Under the pieces are notes generated by a model. The model was not told where the DNA came from, did no database searches, and saw only the letters and a list, made by a program, of their open reading frames with translations. From Caldilineaceae bacterium (GTDB lineage: Bacteria > Chloroflexota > Anaerolineae > Caldilineales > Caldilineaceae): 64,000 nucleotides of DNA. The DNA lies in NCBI GenBank assembly GCA_019637685.1, contig JAHBVF010000012.1, positions 86,029 to 150,028 on the forward strand, read 5' to 3'. Shown piece after piece: positions 53,733 to 62,927 of this stretch (positions are counted from its first letter, which is position 1; every line of letters begins with the position of its first letter). The position numbers and the translations under genes were made by a program.

Positions 53733-54515
53733 ATGGCTGAATCGACAGGTGGCGCGGCCACAGGCGGAAGTGTTGCTTCTGGGGATAGCGGAGTAGGTGC
53801 CGGAGGCGAAGCACCACCCGAAGAAACTGTGACTGTCGAAACGACTCCGGAACCAACACCCCCCCCGACGCCGCCAACGTCAACGCCGCCGCCCCAGGCG
53901 GGCGGTGTGGCAGACACAGCAGAATCGGTAGTGCGCGGGGTCGTGCCTTTTCTCCCCCCAACCGGTGGGTCAGAGGTGCCCAATATTGTCAGCCGCACAG
54001 TCTTTCCACCGCTGATTGACTTTCAGTTCAGCATTACAATTGGACCAGCCGTTGGCATCCCTGTCTCCTATGCCACCGAGGTTAGCGGGTTGGACTTCGA
54101 GCGCGAGTATATTGAACACAAATATGTGGGGGACAAGTTCCAGGCATTTACCCAAATGGTTCCAGGGCGGATCAAATATCAGCCCGTGACTATTAAGCAA
54201 CTCCTCTCCACAGATTCCTTTATGTGGAACTGGTTTCTGGCCCACGAGGGAACAACAGGCAATTTTGGCAACTATACGCCCCTCTCCTACGAGACTGGCC
54301 GCTATCCGGTGACAATCATCGCCTATACCCGTGACTTCATCCCCGCGATTACCTGGTTCCTGATGAATGCCTGGCCTTCCAAAGTTACTGGCCCCAGCAT
54401 GAAAACATCAGGCGGCGAATTCTCCATTGAAGAGGTCACGCTGGTTTACGATAGCATGACCAGGGCATCCAATTTGTTGGCCGGGGCAATGGGCGCTGTC
54501 AGTTCAATAATCTAG
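53733..54515 (+). CDS. eCIS tube-like (gp19-family) protein with Pro/Thr-rich N-terminal extension
   Basis: The C-terminal ~165 residues (about 92-260) are a gp19-type tube fold: IDFQFSITIGPAVGIPVSYA, EVSGLDFEREYIEHKYVGD, WNWFLAHEG and the hallmark FLMNAWPSKVTGPSMKTSGG, EEVTLVYDSM. Ahead of it is a low-complexity ~90-residue arm rich in Gly, Ser, then Pro/Thr (TTPEPTPPPTPPTSTPPPQA). GAAAGGTGG precedes the ATG. In Afp/PVC the extra tube-like proteins (Afp5/Afp6 type) sit at the tube's baseplate end as initiators. The disordered arm is unusual and could line the lumen, plug it, or protrude. The sequence is a gp19 paralogue, not a duplicate of 52318. Confidence 0.88.
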   Translation: MAESTGGAATGGSVASGDSGVGAGGEAPPEETVTVETTPEPTPPPTPPTSTPPPQAGGVADTAESVVRGVVPFLPPTGGSEVPNIVSRTVFPPLIDFQFSITIGPAVGIPVSYATEVSGLDFEREYIEHKYVGDKFQAFTQMVPGRIKYQPVTIKQLLSTDSFMWNWFLAHEGTTGNFGNYTPLSYETGRYPVTIIAYTRDFIPAITWFLMNAWPSKVTGPSMKTSGGEFSIEEVTLVYDSMTRASNLLAGAMGAVSSII

Positions 54516-54596
54516 CCAGGAAAATGCGGAAGACAGAGCGTTTCGTGTGCCGGGCGGTGGGGCGGGAAAATACAGCTATTGTAGAAGGTGGGCGCA

Positions 54597-54812
54597 ATGA
54601 GTACCAGGTTCGATGAGGACAGCAGCGAACTCGCGCTGGAAGAGTTTGAATTGGCCCAAATAGGGGCTGGTTCATCGGAAGAGCAGGAGTATGGGGAATT
54701 GGAACTGCGTATCATTGCCGAAAAAATTATGGAACTGCTACGGCGGGATGCATTGATCGCGCGGGAGCGTAGTGGTTTGGCTGATCGCTGGCCGGGATGG
54801 CGACAATCATAG
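54597..54812 (+). CDS. Small acidic eCIS-associated protein
   Basis: This 71-aa protein has an acidic first half (STRFDEDSSELALEEFELAQ) and a helix of mixed charge (ELELRIIAEKIMELLRRDAL, IARERSGLADRWPGW). In many eCIS loci a short helical protein with an LAEKIxxLLRREaxxxRERxG-like pattern sits between the tube-like genes, and this fits that place and length. AAGGTGG lies 6 nt before the ATG at 54597; a GTG three codons upstream is less likely. There is no signal peptide and no known fold. It may be an assembly adaptor. It begins 81 bp after the previous stop and ends 16 bp before the next ATG, so it is in the same operon. Confidence 0.72.
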   Translation: MSTRFDEDSSELALEEFELAQIGAGSSEEQEYGELELRIIAEKIMELLRRDALIARERSGLADRWPGWRQS

Positions 54813-54828
54813 GAACGGGGCGAAAAAT

Positions 54829-55329
54829 ATGTCGGCTTTGTTAGATCTTACTACACATCGCGCGGTTTCTTGGCGTTTCTACCTGGAAATTGACAGCGTC
54901 ACAGTGGCAGAGTTTCTCGAATGCAACGGTCTAAGCGTCCAGCGCGAAACCAAAGACCTTCAGGAAGGCGGCCGTAACAACTTTGGGGTGAAGCTGCCCG
55001 GCCCACTCACCTATTCCAATGTGACTTTGAAGCGCGGCATCCTGGATATGGAACTGTTGGATTGGCTGATAGAAAATGCCGATACGAATACGGTCAAGCC
55101 AGGGCTGCGCACAGTCACAATTCATCTGGCCAATGAATCTGGCGATGAAGCCTTCCTGTGGAAACTCTATCACGCCTACCCTGTGAAGTGGAGCGGCCCG
55201 TCCTTCAAAGTGGACAGCAACGAACTGGCAATGGAGGAGCTTGAGCTTACCTATTCCTACTTCGAAATGGAATCGGTCAGCACAAATCGTATGGCCTCCG
55301 CCGCAAACAAACTCTCTGCGCTTGGATAA
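54829..55329 (+). CDS. eCIS tube-like (gp19-family) protein
   Basis: This 166-aa protein is a third gp19-type tube paralogue. RAVSWRFYLEIDSVTVAEFL is followed by ECNGLSVQRETKDLQEGG, LPGPLTYSNVTLKRGILDME and WKLYHAYPVKWSGPSFKVDS, EELELTYSYFEM. The short N-terminus and spacing match tube-initiator proteins, with little sequence identity to the two other tube-like genes outside the fold motifs. GGGGCGAAAA lies upstream of the ATG. It follows the 71-aa protein and precedes the giant DUF4157 gene, separated by 109 bp. Likely at the tube/baseplate junction with the spike. Confidence 0.9.
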   Translation: MSALLDLTTHRAVSWRFYLEIDSVTVAEFLECNGLSVQRETKDLQEGGRNNFGVKLPGPLTYSNVTLKRGILDMELLDWLIENADTNTVKPGLRTVTIHLANESGDEAFLWKLYHAYPVKWSGPSFKVDSNELAMEELELTYSYFEMESVSTNRMASAANKLSALG

Positions 55330-55438
55330 CTGCCTGTACATGTGATGATGCATTCGTTCTCTCCAGAAACTTTCCCCTTCGTTTCAATAGATTGCTTGCC
55401 AGCCACATATATGGGCTGAAGAAAGTGGTATCCCAACT

Positions 55439-58400
55439 ATGGCGGAACAAAATCGACCCGGTCCTGTCAACCCATCGCATTCTGGTTCTGCGTCCGATCG
55501 CTCTGTCTTCTCCCTATCCGCGGTGGAGAGCGCCGATCGCATGACCCGTTCCCTTTCTCCTTGGGTCCGGGAAATGCTGAATGAGGAGACGGCCCCCACC
55601 GCCGGGGGATCCCTTGTCCAGCGGGTGATGCGGCGGCGTACGGACGAGAGCATGAGCTTTCTCTCCACCCTGGCTATTTTGCGCCGCTTCCATCGCATTG
55701 TTACCCGCGCTTCTGCCTGGAAGGCCGGCGTCGGGACCATTTCGCCCAATCTTTTTGAAAAATTTTCCGACGAGATGTTCAAAAGCTGGGACATCGGCGC
55801 CAACAATATCACGGCACTTCTTAAAATTAACCGCCAGGAAGAAGCACTGGACATGCCGTTGGCCGGTGAAGTGGGTGGTCCGGCCGCGAAACAAGCCCAA
55901 CCGGCCGCCAATGCCATGCCCGCTATGACGCTGGAAGAGATCCGCCGACGCGTGGCCGAGGCCCGCCAGTTTGAGTCCCTGTCACCTTCGGCAGTGCCCA
56001 ACTTTGTAAAAGGCCAGGCTGGGCCACCGGAAGTGCGGCCCGTGGCCCAGCATCCAGGCAATCGCCCTACCCCCGCGCCGCCCCGGCCTACGGATCAGCC
56101 GTCTGCCCGGCCTTTGCCCGGCCAGACGCCTCCATCTCAACCGACGCCTCCGGCCCAGTCAGCGGCCCAGCAGTCGCCCATGCCCGCGCCCCGCATGCGC
56201 AGACGAATGGCCCGTTCCGTGGAATATCTGTCTGTGCCGGATTCGGACGGCGAGGCTGGTGAGGGCGATGGAAGCGATGACGGCGAATCTGCCCCACCCT
56301 TCCTCCTGGACAAAGGGCCGCCGGGTTTGGACTGGTTTTTCCCGGAGGCTGAGGGGTCTGGCCAGGATTGGGTATCGTTGGCAGCTCCAGATACTTCGAT
56401 TTTCCGGCCCTCGCTTCCCGTAACTGCCCATCGACAACAGCAGACTGCCCATGCCAGCCGGATGCGACCCCAACGCCCGCGGTTGATCTCCTCTGCGCCA
56501 CCCGCGAACCGGTCACAATCGGCGGGGCGAAAGATCGGCCGTGGGCCGGGAATGATTCAAAGGGCGCTGGAGCGGTTGACCCAAAGTGCCACAGGGCGTC
56601 TCCTCGCCAGCCGACCACAACTTTTGCTGGATCACATCCAGCAGCGAGCGGCCCAACCTGCCCGCCAAGCCCAGCAGGGCAATACTCAGCAGGACAATGC
56701 TCAGCAGAATGAGGGTCGGCAAACAGGTGCCGCCGAGCCGGGCCTGGCTGACCTGCTGGTCCCCGCGTCGGGCCAGAACGATGACCTTCGGCAAACGTCC
56801 GCCCGCCAATCGGTTTCGCCTCTCCTGCCTGTTGGATTGGACGATTTTGCCCTGCCCTATCCCCTGCGACTTTTGCAGCGCAGGGCGGATCCTTCTCTGG
56901 ACGCGCCAGACGCACTCCTCCCAGGCCAAAGTGCAGGGACAGCCGCCCCCACGCGGGGCCAGACCGCGCCCACACCTACCCGGTCAACGCCCACACCCCG
57001 CCAGGCCGCGACCGCGCTGCTTACAACCCCAGCGCCCTCTCGCGCCCGACCCCCAATGCGACCAGCACCAGTAGCCCGCCTGGCACACACACTCGCGGCT
57101 TTGCAGGTTCGCCCTTTGCGCCGATCGCCCACTGTGATGCGTTTTGCCGTGTCGCCCACCCGACCCCCAGAACGGTCTGCCCCCATAGACATCCGTCCAG
57201 AGCCGGATAGCCGCCCGAACGACCCAATTGGCCAGGATCAAATTGGACAGAATGACGAATGGGCAACGCCGGATGCTCTGCCCGTGCAAGCGCTGCGCTC
57301 GACTTTCGAGCCAGTGTCCGATCTTTGGCGTAGCGCGCTTATGCGCAGCCTGCCCGATCGGCCCCAGCCGGATATTTCTTTGCCAGCAGCGCCAGGGCTG
57401 GCTGGGAACGAACCGCTGCTTCCGCCGCTCACGCCCCAGGCCCGCGGGGCAGCGGGCGCATCGGGATCAATTCGTGTAGCGAGAAGCGCGCTTGTGCCCG
57501 TAGAGCTGGCCCTGGCTCATTTTCGCAGAACAACCCGTACCCCCTCTGATGGGGACAGGACCGAAACTGCCGCGCCGGATACTTCGGGTCAGCCGCTGGT
57601 GGTTCGGCCCACACCCCCGCGCCAGCGGGCCACGCCGACGCGCCGGGAGCAGTCTGCCCGTTTGTCGGCTCCCCGTTCGGTTGAACCCCCGCCCATTTTG
57701 GTGGAGCGGCTTGTCCGCCGGGATTTTGCCGGGACCAGAGGCGACTTGCTGGCGGGTGGTCTGCTTTCTTTGCCCCAATCAATGCCTGCGTCCAACCGGT
57801 CTGAGCGCGTGTCGCCTCGATCGCTGACACCTGTGCGCGCCCGATCTGATTATAGCCAAACAAGGCCCCGACCACCACAGATGACGGCTGGTTCAGCATC
57901 TGCGCGGGGAGAAAATTTTCCCCTGCGCGCGGAACTGACCCCCTCGGCACAGGTGCAAACCCGTCAGTTGCTACGACGTTCGATTTCCATTGGCGAGGGA
58001 CGGCCCGCACCTCCCGCGTCGGCGCTTCGGACTCGCCGCGGATTGAGGCCCACGCAAACCCGATCCCAGTCCTTGCGTTCGCCCTTGCCCGCCCGGCCCG
58101 GTGAAGTTGATACCCGCGGTTCGGGTGTGGGGGAAGGTTCACTGCTTGCCCAGCGCATTGTAAATGCACATCCTGCCCTGGAACCCGTCTCGCGCCTGTG
58201 GCGAGCAGCCCTGCTCCCGACTGCCGCGGCGGAGGGGTTGACCGGTCTGGCACTGCCTGGCGCAGTCGATCGGATTTATGCTGACGTGCAAGACACACCG
58301 CAGGATATACCGCAGGCTGCACGGATTGCCAGCCGGGTATTGCCTTCCTTTCAGGATCAGCCCGCGGCCGCGGCGTTGCCGTTGGCCTCGGCCAGGCTCA

Positions 58401-61400
58401 TCCCAAGGCAACCGCAGGTCGCCGTTCTGGACGATTCTGGGATGGGCGAAGGGCTGGTCGAGCGGTCGTCCTCTCCGCAGCCGCGCCGACCGTCGTCCCA
58501 AACTTTGCGCGGCCAGACCAGCACTTCTGGTCTATCAACTCAGGCCGCGGGCTTCGTCGATCGGTCGTCCGCAACAACGACGCTATTAGAGCGGGTGGCC
58601 CAGCGCATTTATCCCCAGGCGCAGGCGGAACCATCGGCTGCCAGGCCGGCCACGCTTCCTGCACGTCGGCTGCCTGTTTTAGTTGATGGACCAGCACAGG
58701 TGCAGGCCGAACGACCTGCTGTCAGTGGACTGCCCCTGCCGACGACACCGGGCGAAGAACAGGCACAAACCGGCGATAGACAGCCCCCGCGGCTACAAAG
58801 GCGGTATCAGCCAGGGGCAACGGGGCAGGCTGCCAGCCAGTGGGGAAAGCAGCGTCGCCGCGCCCGCGTGTTCGCACCCGTTTCGTCTGCCTGGTCGGCA
58901 CAGCCAGAGACGACGCCCTCTATTTTTCGTGCTGTCAATGCTCCAGACCTGAGCGTGGGTCTATTGTCCCAGACGGAATTGGTTGTCCTGCGTAGCGCCT
59001 CTGGGCAGGCACTTTTGCCTGATTTGCCGTTGCGCCGAATGGCAGGGAACAGACCCGCGACGGCACAGCCGGAACTGGGTATGGCCGCTTCAGCACCCCT
59101 TGCCTTTGCCCGCTCCTCGTCGATGTCGGCAACAGCCGCACAGCCAGAGATTCCTGAGTCAGGTCGCACACAGTCCGCTCGACCCGCGTCTGCGACCGTG
59201 CCTGGCAGACCGTTGCCGGGGCAAACCCGCGGCGAGCGGCTGACTTCCACATTGGTTGACCTGACACGGCAGCCGGTCTATCGTGGAGGTTTGCCGCGTA
59301 GCCGTCCATCTGGCCGCGGGCATTCGCCGCGGGTCCGGGCAGCCGGTCGAGAGATCAGTCGCAACCTCAACCAAGCGGCTGCTGTGGCTGTGCCGTCGGC
59401 GCCTGTGCGCCCTTTGGGCCAGCAAATTCTGGCGCGGGATTTCGCCCATACCCGCCGGGATCAACTGTTGGATTGGCCTGTATTTGGCAGCCAGCCGGCT
59501 GTTGCCCGCGAGACCAGAACGGACAGCCCACCGCGTCCGCTGGTTTTGGCAACTGGGCGAACGGGTGTTGGGTCATACACTCCGCCCCCTGCGGATGCGC
59601 CTGGCCCCTTCGCTGGCGGGGACGCGGATGGCGGGCTGGCTCCGGGTGCAATGGGTCGCGGCGCGACCCATCAGGCCAATCGTCAACGGGTGCAGCGCCA
59701 GATCGAGCCTGTTTCCGACCTTTGGCGTTCGTCGTTGCTTCAGGATGAACTCCCGGCGGCTGTTCCGTCGGGCCGAGATGTGGCCGGGCCAGCCTCGCTG
59801 GATGGCGCTACGCTGCTGGGGGGCGATCTCCTGCAGCGGGGGGGTGACCCGGTCCAGACCCGGTCTGGGGTTGTGGTGCCTGCCGGGCAGGCCACTTTTG
59901 CCTCTTTGGAACTGGCGATCGATCGTCTGGTCCGCCGCAGGCCGGATTCGGAATCCGGCCCACAACCTGCCGGACCGCCTGTGGCAGGCCGCCTTCCCCG
60001 TGCATTGCCTGGCAGAGAAGGGAGTGCGGCCCAGGCCGTGGAACGTCTGGAAGCGGGCGGTTGGCGCTTCAAACGCTCGCGGGTGGCCTCATCAGCGTCC
60101 GCGCCCCGTGTGCAGCGCGCCCTGGCTGCTCTGCACACGGGCGGTGGACAACGCCTGCCCACAAGACCGCGCACGCTGATGGAACGGATTTTGCAGCGTG
60201 ACTTTGCCGGGGTGCGGGTGCAGATGGCTTCCCTCGGTCCTTTGGGGATCGAAGCCGCGGCCCAGAGCAATACAGTCTATCTGAACCGGGCGCAGGCCCG
60301 GCTGGACAGCCCCGAATCTTTGGCCCTGCTGGGCCATGAATTGACCCATTTGGCTGCGGGGGGAAGCGCTCCGCTGCTGCCCCCGGTGTTGCAATCGTCC
60401 ACATCCGGGCCGGCTTCCTCGCCCCCGTCGGCTGTTTCCCAGGACTTGCCACTGGCTACGCCGCTACGGCCCTCCTTATCCCGCCGCCTGTCCCGTGATC
60501 TGGTGCAAATGAGCCTGGCAGACGAGGAGCATCTGGCCGAAGATGTGGAGCGGGCTGTGCGCCGCACACAGCAAGTGGGCCGCACACCGCTGGTGGGCCG
60601 CACATCACAAGTGGGCCGCGTACCGCTGGCGGGCCGTCCGCCGCGGTCAGCGGGGCCAGGCCGACGCGGCCGGAACGCACTGCTTGACGAAGGCAGCCGA
60701 TCTGTGGCAGCATTGGCCCAACGCCAGATCGCCAGCCGTACTTTTGATCCAGTCTCCCAGAGTTGGCCTTCCCAATCGCCGGTGGCCGATCTTTCTGGCG
60801 GCCTTGGCCTGGCTACCCGCACTGTTGATCTCCTGGAGAGCGCGGGCTGGCGTTTCAAGCGTAGCGATGCCCCCGCCACTTCCCCGTCCCCGCCAGAGGC
60901 TGTGCAGCGTGCGACCGCCGAATTGACCGCCCGCCCTGCAGGCGGATTGACTTTGCCCCCTGGCCCGCGCACACTGATGGAACGAGTCTTGCAGCGGGAT
61001 TTTAGCGGTGTGCGCTTGCAGGCCGCCAGTCTGGAACCTTTGGGGGTGGAGGCCGCGACCCGGGGACGCACTGTTTATGTCCAGCGTTCCACTCTGGCCC
61101 AGTTGGATCGGCCTGATAATCTGGCCCTGCTGGGCCACGAGTTAACCCACGTGGCGGTGGGGTCCAACCCGCCAGTGCGCCGCTCGGAATTGATGGATTC
61201 GTCCGTGCCGACTGGCGATGCTTCTGGACCGTTGCCACTTTCTCCGCCGCGGGTCAGCCAGTTGCGTGGCAATGTGCAGCGAGAAGAAGGGGCGGCTTCC
61301 CAGGTGGAGCAGGGCATCCGCTCGCTGCTGCGTCAGAACAGCGCTGTGCAGCGCGAACCGCTTTCGTCCCACCGGTCCAATGGGCCAGTGAAACCCCAGG

Positions 61401-61852
61401 CGGGAAACGCAAAGGGTAGACGGGAGCGCAATGGGCGCACGGGACAGATGAATCTTCCAGCCATCCAGCGGGTATCTGTGCCCGGACAGCCCATTGCAGC
61501 CAATAGCCCGCCAGGCTCGGAAGCAGGCGGACCGGATCTGAATGGGGTCCCCACAGAAGGGATGCCGGTGGTACAACGTTCCCCTTCGCTGCCCAGAGTA
61601 AGCCCAGAGGCAGGCTCGACTGCAAGTCAAATGGTGTCTTCTGTCCATGCATCGCCATCTTCGCCCGTGCTTGGCGGTCCTGCCAAGACAAGTTTGAGCC
61701 AGGCGCTTGTGCAAAGGGCGATGAATGATGTGGATGAGGAAGATGATTTTGATGTGGAGGAATCGGACCAGAAGTGGGATCGGCTGGCGGACAGGATTTA
61801 TCCATTGATCAAGCGAATGTTGCAGATGGAACGGGAACGACGGCCACTATAG
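55439..61852 (+). CDS. Giant eCIS protein with two DUF4157 (eCIS core) HELTH modules
   Basis: This 2137-aa, largely disordered Pro/Gln/Arg/Ser-rich protein carries two C-terminal DUF4157 modules. Module 1 (about 1578-1650) has RTLMERILQRDFAGVRVQ and HELTH at 1633-1637. Module 2 (about 1844-1915) has RTLMERVLQRDFSGVRLQ and HELTH at 1900-1904, so each holds a zincin-type motif. Degenerate module parts recur upstream: DFAGTR-like segments near 755 and 1327, and FEPVSDLWR-like ones near 622, 913, 1144, 1421 and 1768. The N-terminal ~150 residues are better folded. The end DRLADRIYPLIKRMLQMERE is a typical eCIS tail. No toxin domain is seen. Possible roles are cargo loading or a cargo itself. Confidence 0.88.
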   Translation: MAEQNRPGPVNPSHSGSASDRSVFSLSAVESADRMTRSLSPWVREMLNEETAPTAGGSLVQRVMRRRTDESMSFLSTLAILRRFHRIVTRASAWKAGVGTISPNLFEKFSDEMFKSWDIGANNITALLKINRQEEALDMPLAGEVGGPAAKQAQPAANAMPAMTLEEIRRRVAEARQFESLSPSAVPNFVKGQAGPPEVRPVAQHPGNRPTPAPPRPTDQPSARPLPGQTPPSQPTPPAQSAAQQSPMPAPRMRRRMARSVEYLSVPDSDGEAGEGDGSDDGESAPPFLLDKGPPGLDWFFPEAEGSGQDWVSLAAPDTSIFRPSLPVTAHRQQQTAHASRMRPQRPRLISSAPPANRSQSAGRKIGRGPGMIQRALERLTQSATGRLLASRPQLLLDHIQQRAAQPARQAQQGNTQQDNAQQNEGRQTGAAEPGLADLLVPASGQNDDLRQTSARQSVSPLLPVGLDDFALPYPLRLLQRRADPSLDAPDALLPGQSAGTAAPTRGQTAPTPTRSTPTPRQAATALLTTPAPSRARPPMRPAPVARLAHTLAALQVRPLRRSPTVMRFAVSPTRPPERSAPIDIRPEPDSRPNDPIGQDQIGQNDEWATPDALPVQALRSTFEPVSDLWRSALMRSLPDRPQPDISLPAAPGLAGNEPLLPPLTPQARGAAGASGSIRVARSALVPVELALAHFRRTTRTPSDGDRTETAAPDTSGQPLVVRPTPPRQRATPTRREQSARLSAPRSVEPPPILVERLVRRDFAGTRGDLLAGGLLSLPQSMPASNRSERVSPRSLTPVRARSDYSQTRPRPPQMTAGSASARGENFPLRAELTPSAQVQTRQLLRRSISIGEGRPAPPASALRTRRGLRPTQTRSQSLRSPLPARPGEVDTRGSGVGEGSLLAQRIVNAHPALEPVSRLWRAALLPTAAAEGLTGLALPGAVDRIYADVQDTPQDIPQAARIASRVLPSFQDQPAAAALPLASARLIPRQPQVAVLDDSGMGEGLVERSSSPQPRRPSSQTLRGQTSTSGLSTQAAGFVDRSSATTTLLERVAQRIYPQAQAEPSAARPATLPARRLPVLVDGPAQVQAERPAVSGLPLPTTPGEEQAQTGDRQPPRLQRRYQPGATGQAASQWGKQRRRARVFAPVSSAWSAQPETTPSIFRAVNAPDLSVGLLSQTELVVLRSASGQALLPDLPLRRMAGNRPATAQPELGMAASAPLAFARSSSMSATAAQPEIPESGRTQSARPASATVPGRPLPGQTRGERLTSTLVDLTRQPVYRGGLPRSRPSGRGHSPRVRAAGREISRNLNQAAAVAVPSAPVRPLGQQILARDFAHTRRDQLLDWPVFGSQPAVARETRTDSPPRPLVLATGRTGVGSYTPPPADAPGPFAGGDADGGLAPGAMGRGATHQANRQRVQRQIEPVSDLWRSSLLQDELPAAVPSGRDVAGPASLDGATLLGGDLLQRGGDPVQTRSGVVVPAGQATFASLELAIDRLVRRRPDSESGPQPAGPPVAGRLPRALPGREGSAAQAVERLEAGGWRFKRSRVASSASAPRVQRALAALHTGGGQRLPTRPRTLMERILQRDFAGVRVQMASLGPLGIEAAAQSNTVYLNRAQARLDSPESLALLGHELTHLAAGGSAPLLPPVLQSSTSGPASSPPSAVSQDLPLATPLRPSLSRRLSRDLVQMSLADEEHLAEDVERAVRRTQQVGRTPLVGRTSQVGRVPLAGRPPRSAGPGRRGRNALLDEGSRSVAALAQRQIASRTFDPVSQSWPSQSPVADLSGGLGLATRTVDLLESAGWRFKRSDAPATSPSPPEAVQRATAELTARPAGGLTLPPGPRTLMERVLQRDFSGVRLQAASLEPLGVEAATRGRTVYVQRSTLAQLDRPDNLALLGHELTHVAVGSNPPVRRSELMDSSVPTGDASGPLPLSPPRVSQLRGNVQREEGAASQVEQGIRSLLRQNSAVQREPLSSHRSNGPVKPQAGNAKGRRERNGRTGQMNLPAIQRVSVPGQPIAANSPPGSEAGGPDLNGVPTEGMPVVQRSPSLPRVSPEAGSTASQMVSSVHASPSSPVLGGPAKTSLSQALVQRAMNDVDEEDDFDVEESDQKWDRLADRIYPLIKRMLQMERERRPL

Positions 61853-61906
61853 ACTGGTTTGGCTGTAATGTGGTTTCGTGTAGTATGCACTCAAGTTGCT
61901 GCAATT

Positions 61907-62043
61907 AGGCTACCGCAAAGAATAAAATGCCCAGGCGAAGTCCCCGGCACTTGCTGCCCAAACGAGTCCATACGCCACAATCACTCCGGTGTTGTGCGTG
62001 AAGTGCCGGGAATTTTTGGGTACTTATTTTCGTGAAGTCGCCT
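61907..62043. repeat. MITE-like palindromic repeat, family A copy 2 (inside eCIS)
   Basis: A 137-bp element begins AGGCTACCGCAAAGAATAAA and ends TTTTCGTGAAGTCGCCT, so its ends are inverted repeats. It matches the copy at 1017-1152 closely in its outer thirds. AAGTCCCCGGCACTT pairs with AAGTGCCGGGAATTT. It lies between the giant DUF4157 gene and the LysM gene, separating them by 217 bp, and could interrupt or shape read-through. Confidence 0.85.
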
Positions 62044-62069
62044 TAGCGTTTGTATGAGGAGTAGGACTT

Positions 62070-62759
62070 ATGGGAGAGTTTCAGCAGTCATATATCAAAT
62101 GTATTGAGGGTTCTTTTAACAACAAACAGGTGTATCTGACTTTCAACCCAGATTCCGTGAGCTTTTCCAAATCGGTCAAATGGACGAAGACGACCAAACC
62201 CACCAGCAACACACCGGATATGGATTTTGGGGGCGGCAAATCTGGAACTTTTAAGATCAGCGACATTGTCTTTGATGGGACAATGCCGGACCTGTTGACG
62301 GACACAGGCAAGCGGGGCAGTGCGACAACCGGGACCATCACCACTGACATTGAGCAGTTGGTGCGCTTTACAGAGATCGACGATACGATTACGCCGGAAC
62401 CACGCCCGCCCAAATGTCAATTCGTCTGGGGGCAGTACAAGTCGTACAGCGTTTTCGTGAAGAGTGTTAAAGTTGATTATGAACTGTTTGACGCCTCTGG
62501 CAAACCTCTGCGCGCCAAAGTCTCGGTGGATTTTGTGGAGGCCGACGATGCCAACACTTTGCCCTATCAGAATCCTACTTCGCGTAGTTTTGCACGCAAG
62601 GCCCGCACGGTTTTAGAGGGGGAGACGCTGGATTGGATCGCGTTTCAGGAGTATGGAAACGCCGCGGCCTGGCGACACCTGGCTGAGACGAACAATCTGG
62701 ATGATCCGTCGGATGTGCATGCGGGGCAGATTTTGCGGATCGTTCCGTTGGGCCAGTAG
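62070..62759 (+). CDS. eCIS LysM tube-end / spike-adaptor protein (Afp7-like)
   Basis: This 229-aa protein combines an N-terminal tube-end domain (about 1-170; VYLTFNPDSVSFSKSVKWTK, FVWGQYKSYSVFVKSVKVDY) with a C-terminal LysM-like repeat (about 178-228; TVLEGETLDWIAFQEYGNAA, WRHLAETNNLDDPSDVHAG). This is the layout of Afp7/Pvc7-type and T4 gp53-like proteins that link the tube to the baseplate and spike. GAGGAG precedes the ATG. It follows a family A repeat and is 168 bp upstream of the spike gene. The LysM here is structural rather than peptidoglycan-binding in known machines. Confidence 0.92.
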   Translation: MGEFQQSYIKCIEGSFNNKQVYLTFNPDSVSFSKSVKWTKTTKPTSNTPDMDFGGGKSGTFKISDIVFDGTMPDLLTDTGKRGSATTGTITTDIEQLVRFTEIDDTITPEPRPPKCQFVWGQYKSYSVFVKSVKVDYELFDASGKPLRAKVSVDFVEADDANTLPYQNPTSRSFARKARTVLEGETLDWIAFQEYGNAAAWRHLAETNNLDDPSDVHAGQILRIVPLGQ

Positions 62760-62883
62760 CGGCTTCGGTGGAGCGATGCGTCAATTTTTGGCGTGCGCAA
62801 TGCCGGGTTGGCGATCTCTTGGCGCGATGGCCAAAAGCTGCTACACTAGACATCTCGCCTCACCCATCCAACTTCATCTACTG

Positions 62884-62911
62884 AATCGTATCTACTCAAT
62901 CGTATCTACTC
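62884..62911. repeat. 14-bp tandem repeat before spike gene
   Basis: AATCGTATCTACTC is repeated exactly twice (62884-62897, 62898-62911), with a partial unit CATCTACTG before it. It lies 16 bp before the spike start codon, comparable to the tandem repeat before the Pvc16-like gene. Confidence 0.75.
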
Positions 62912-62927
62912 AAAATAGTGGACTGTT

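Noticed and set aside
55439..61852. Tape-measure protein
   Set aside because: It is proline-rich and not a long coiled coil, and has DUF4157 modules. A tape measure is more likely beyond the window.
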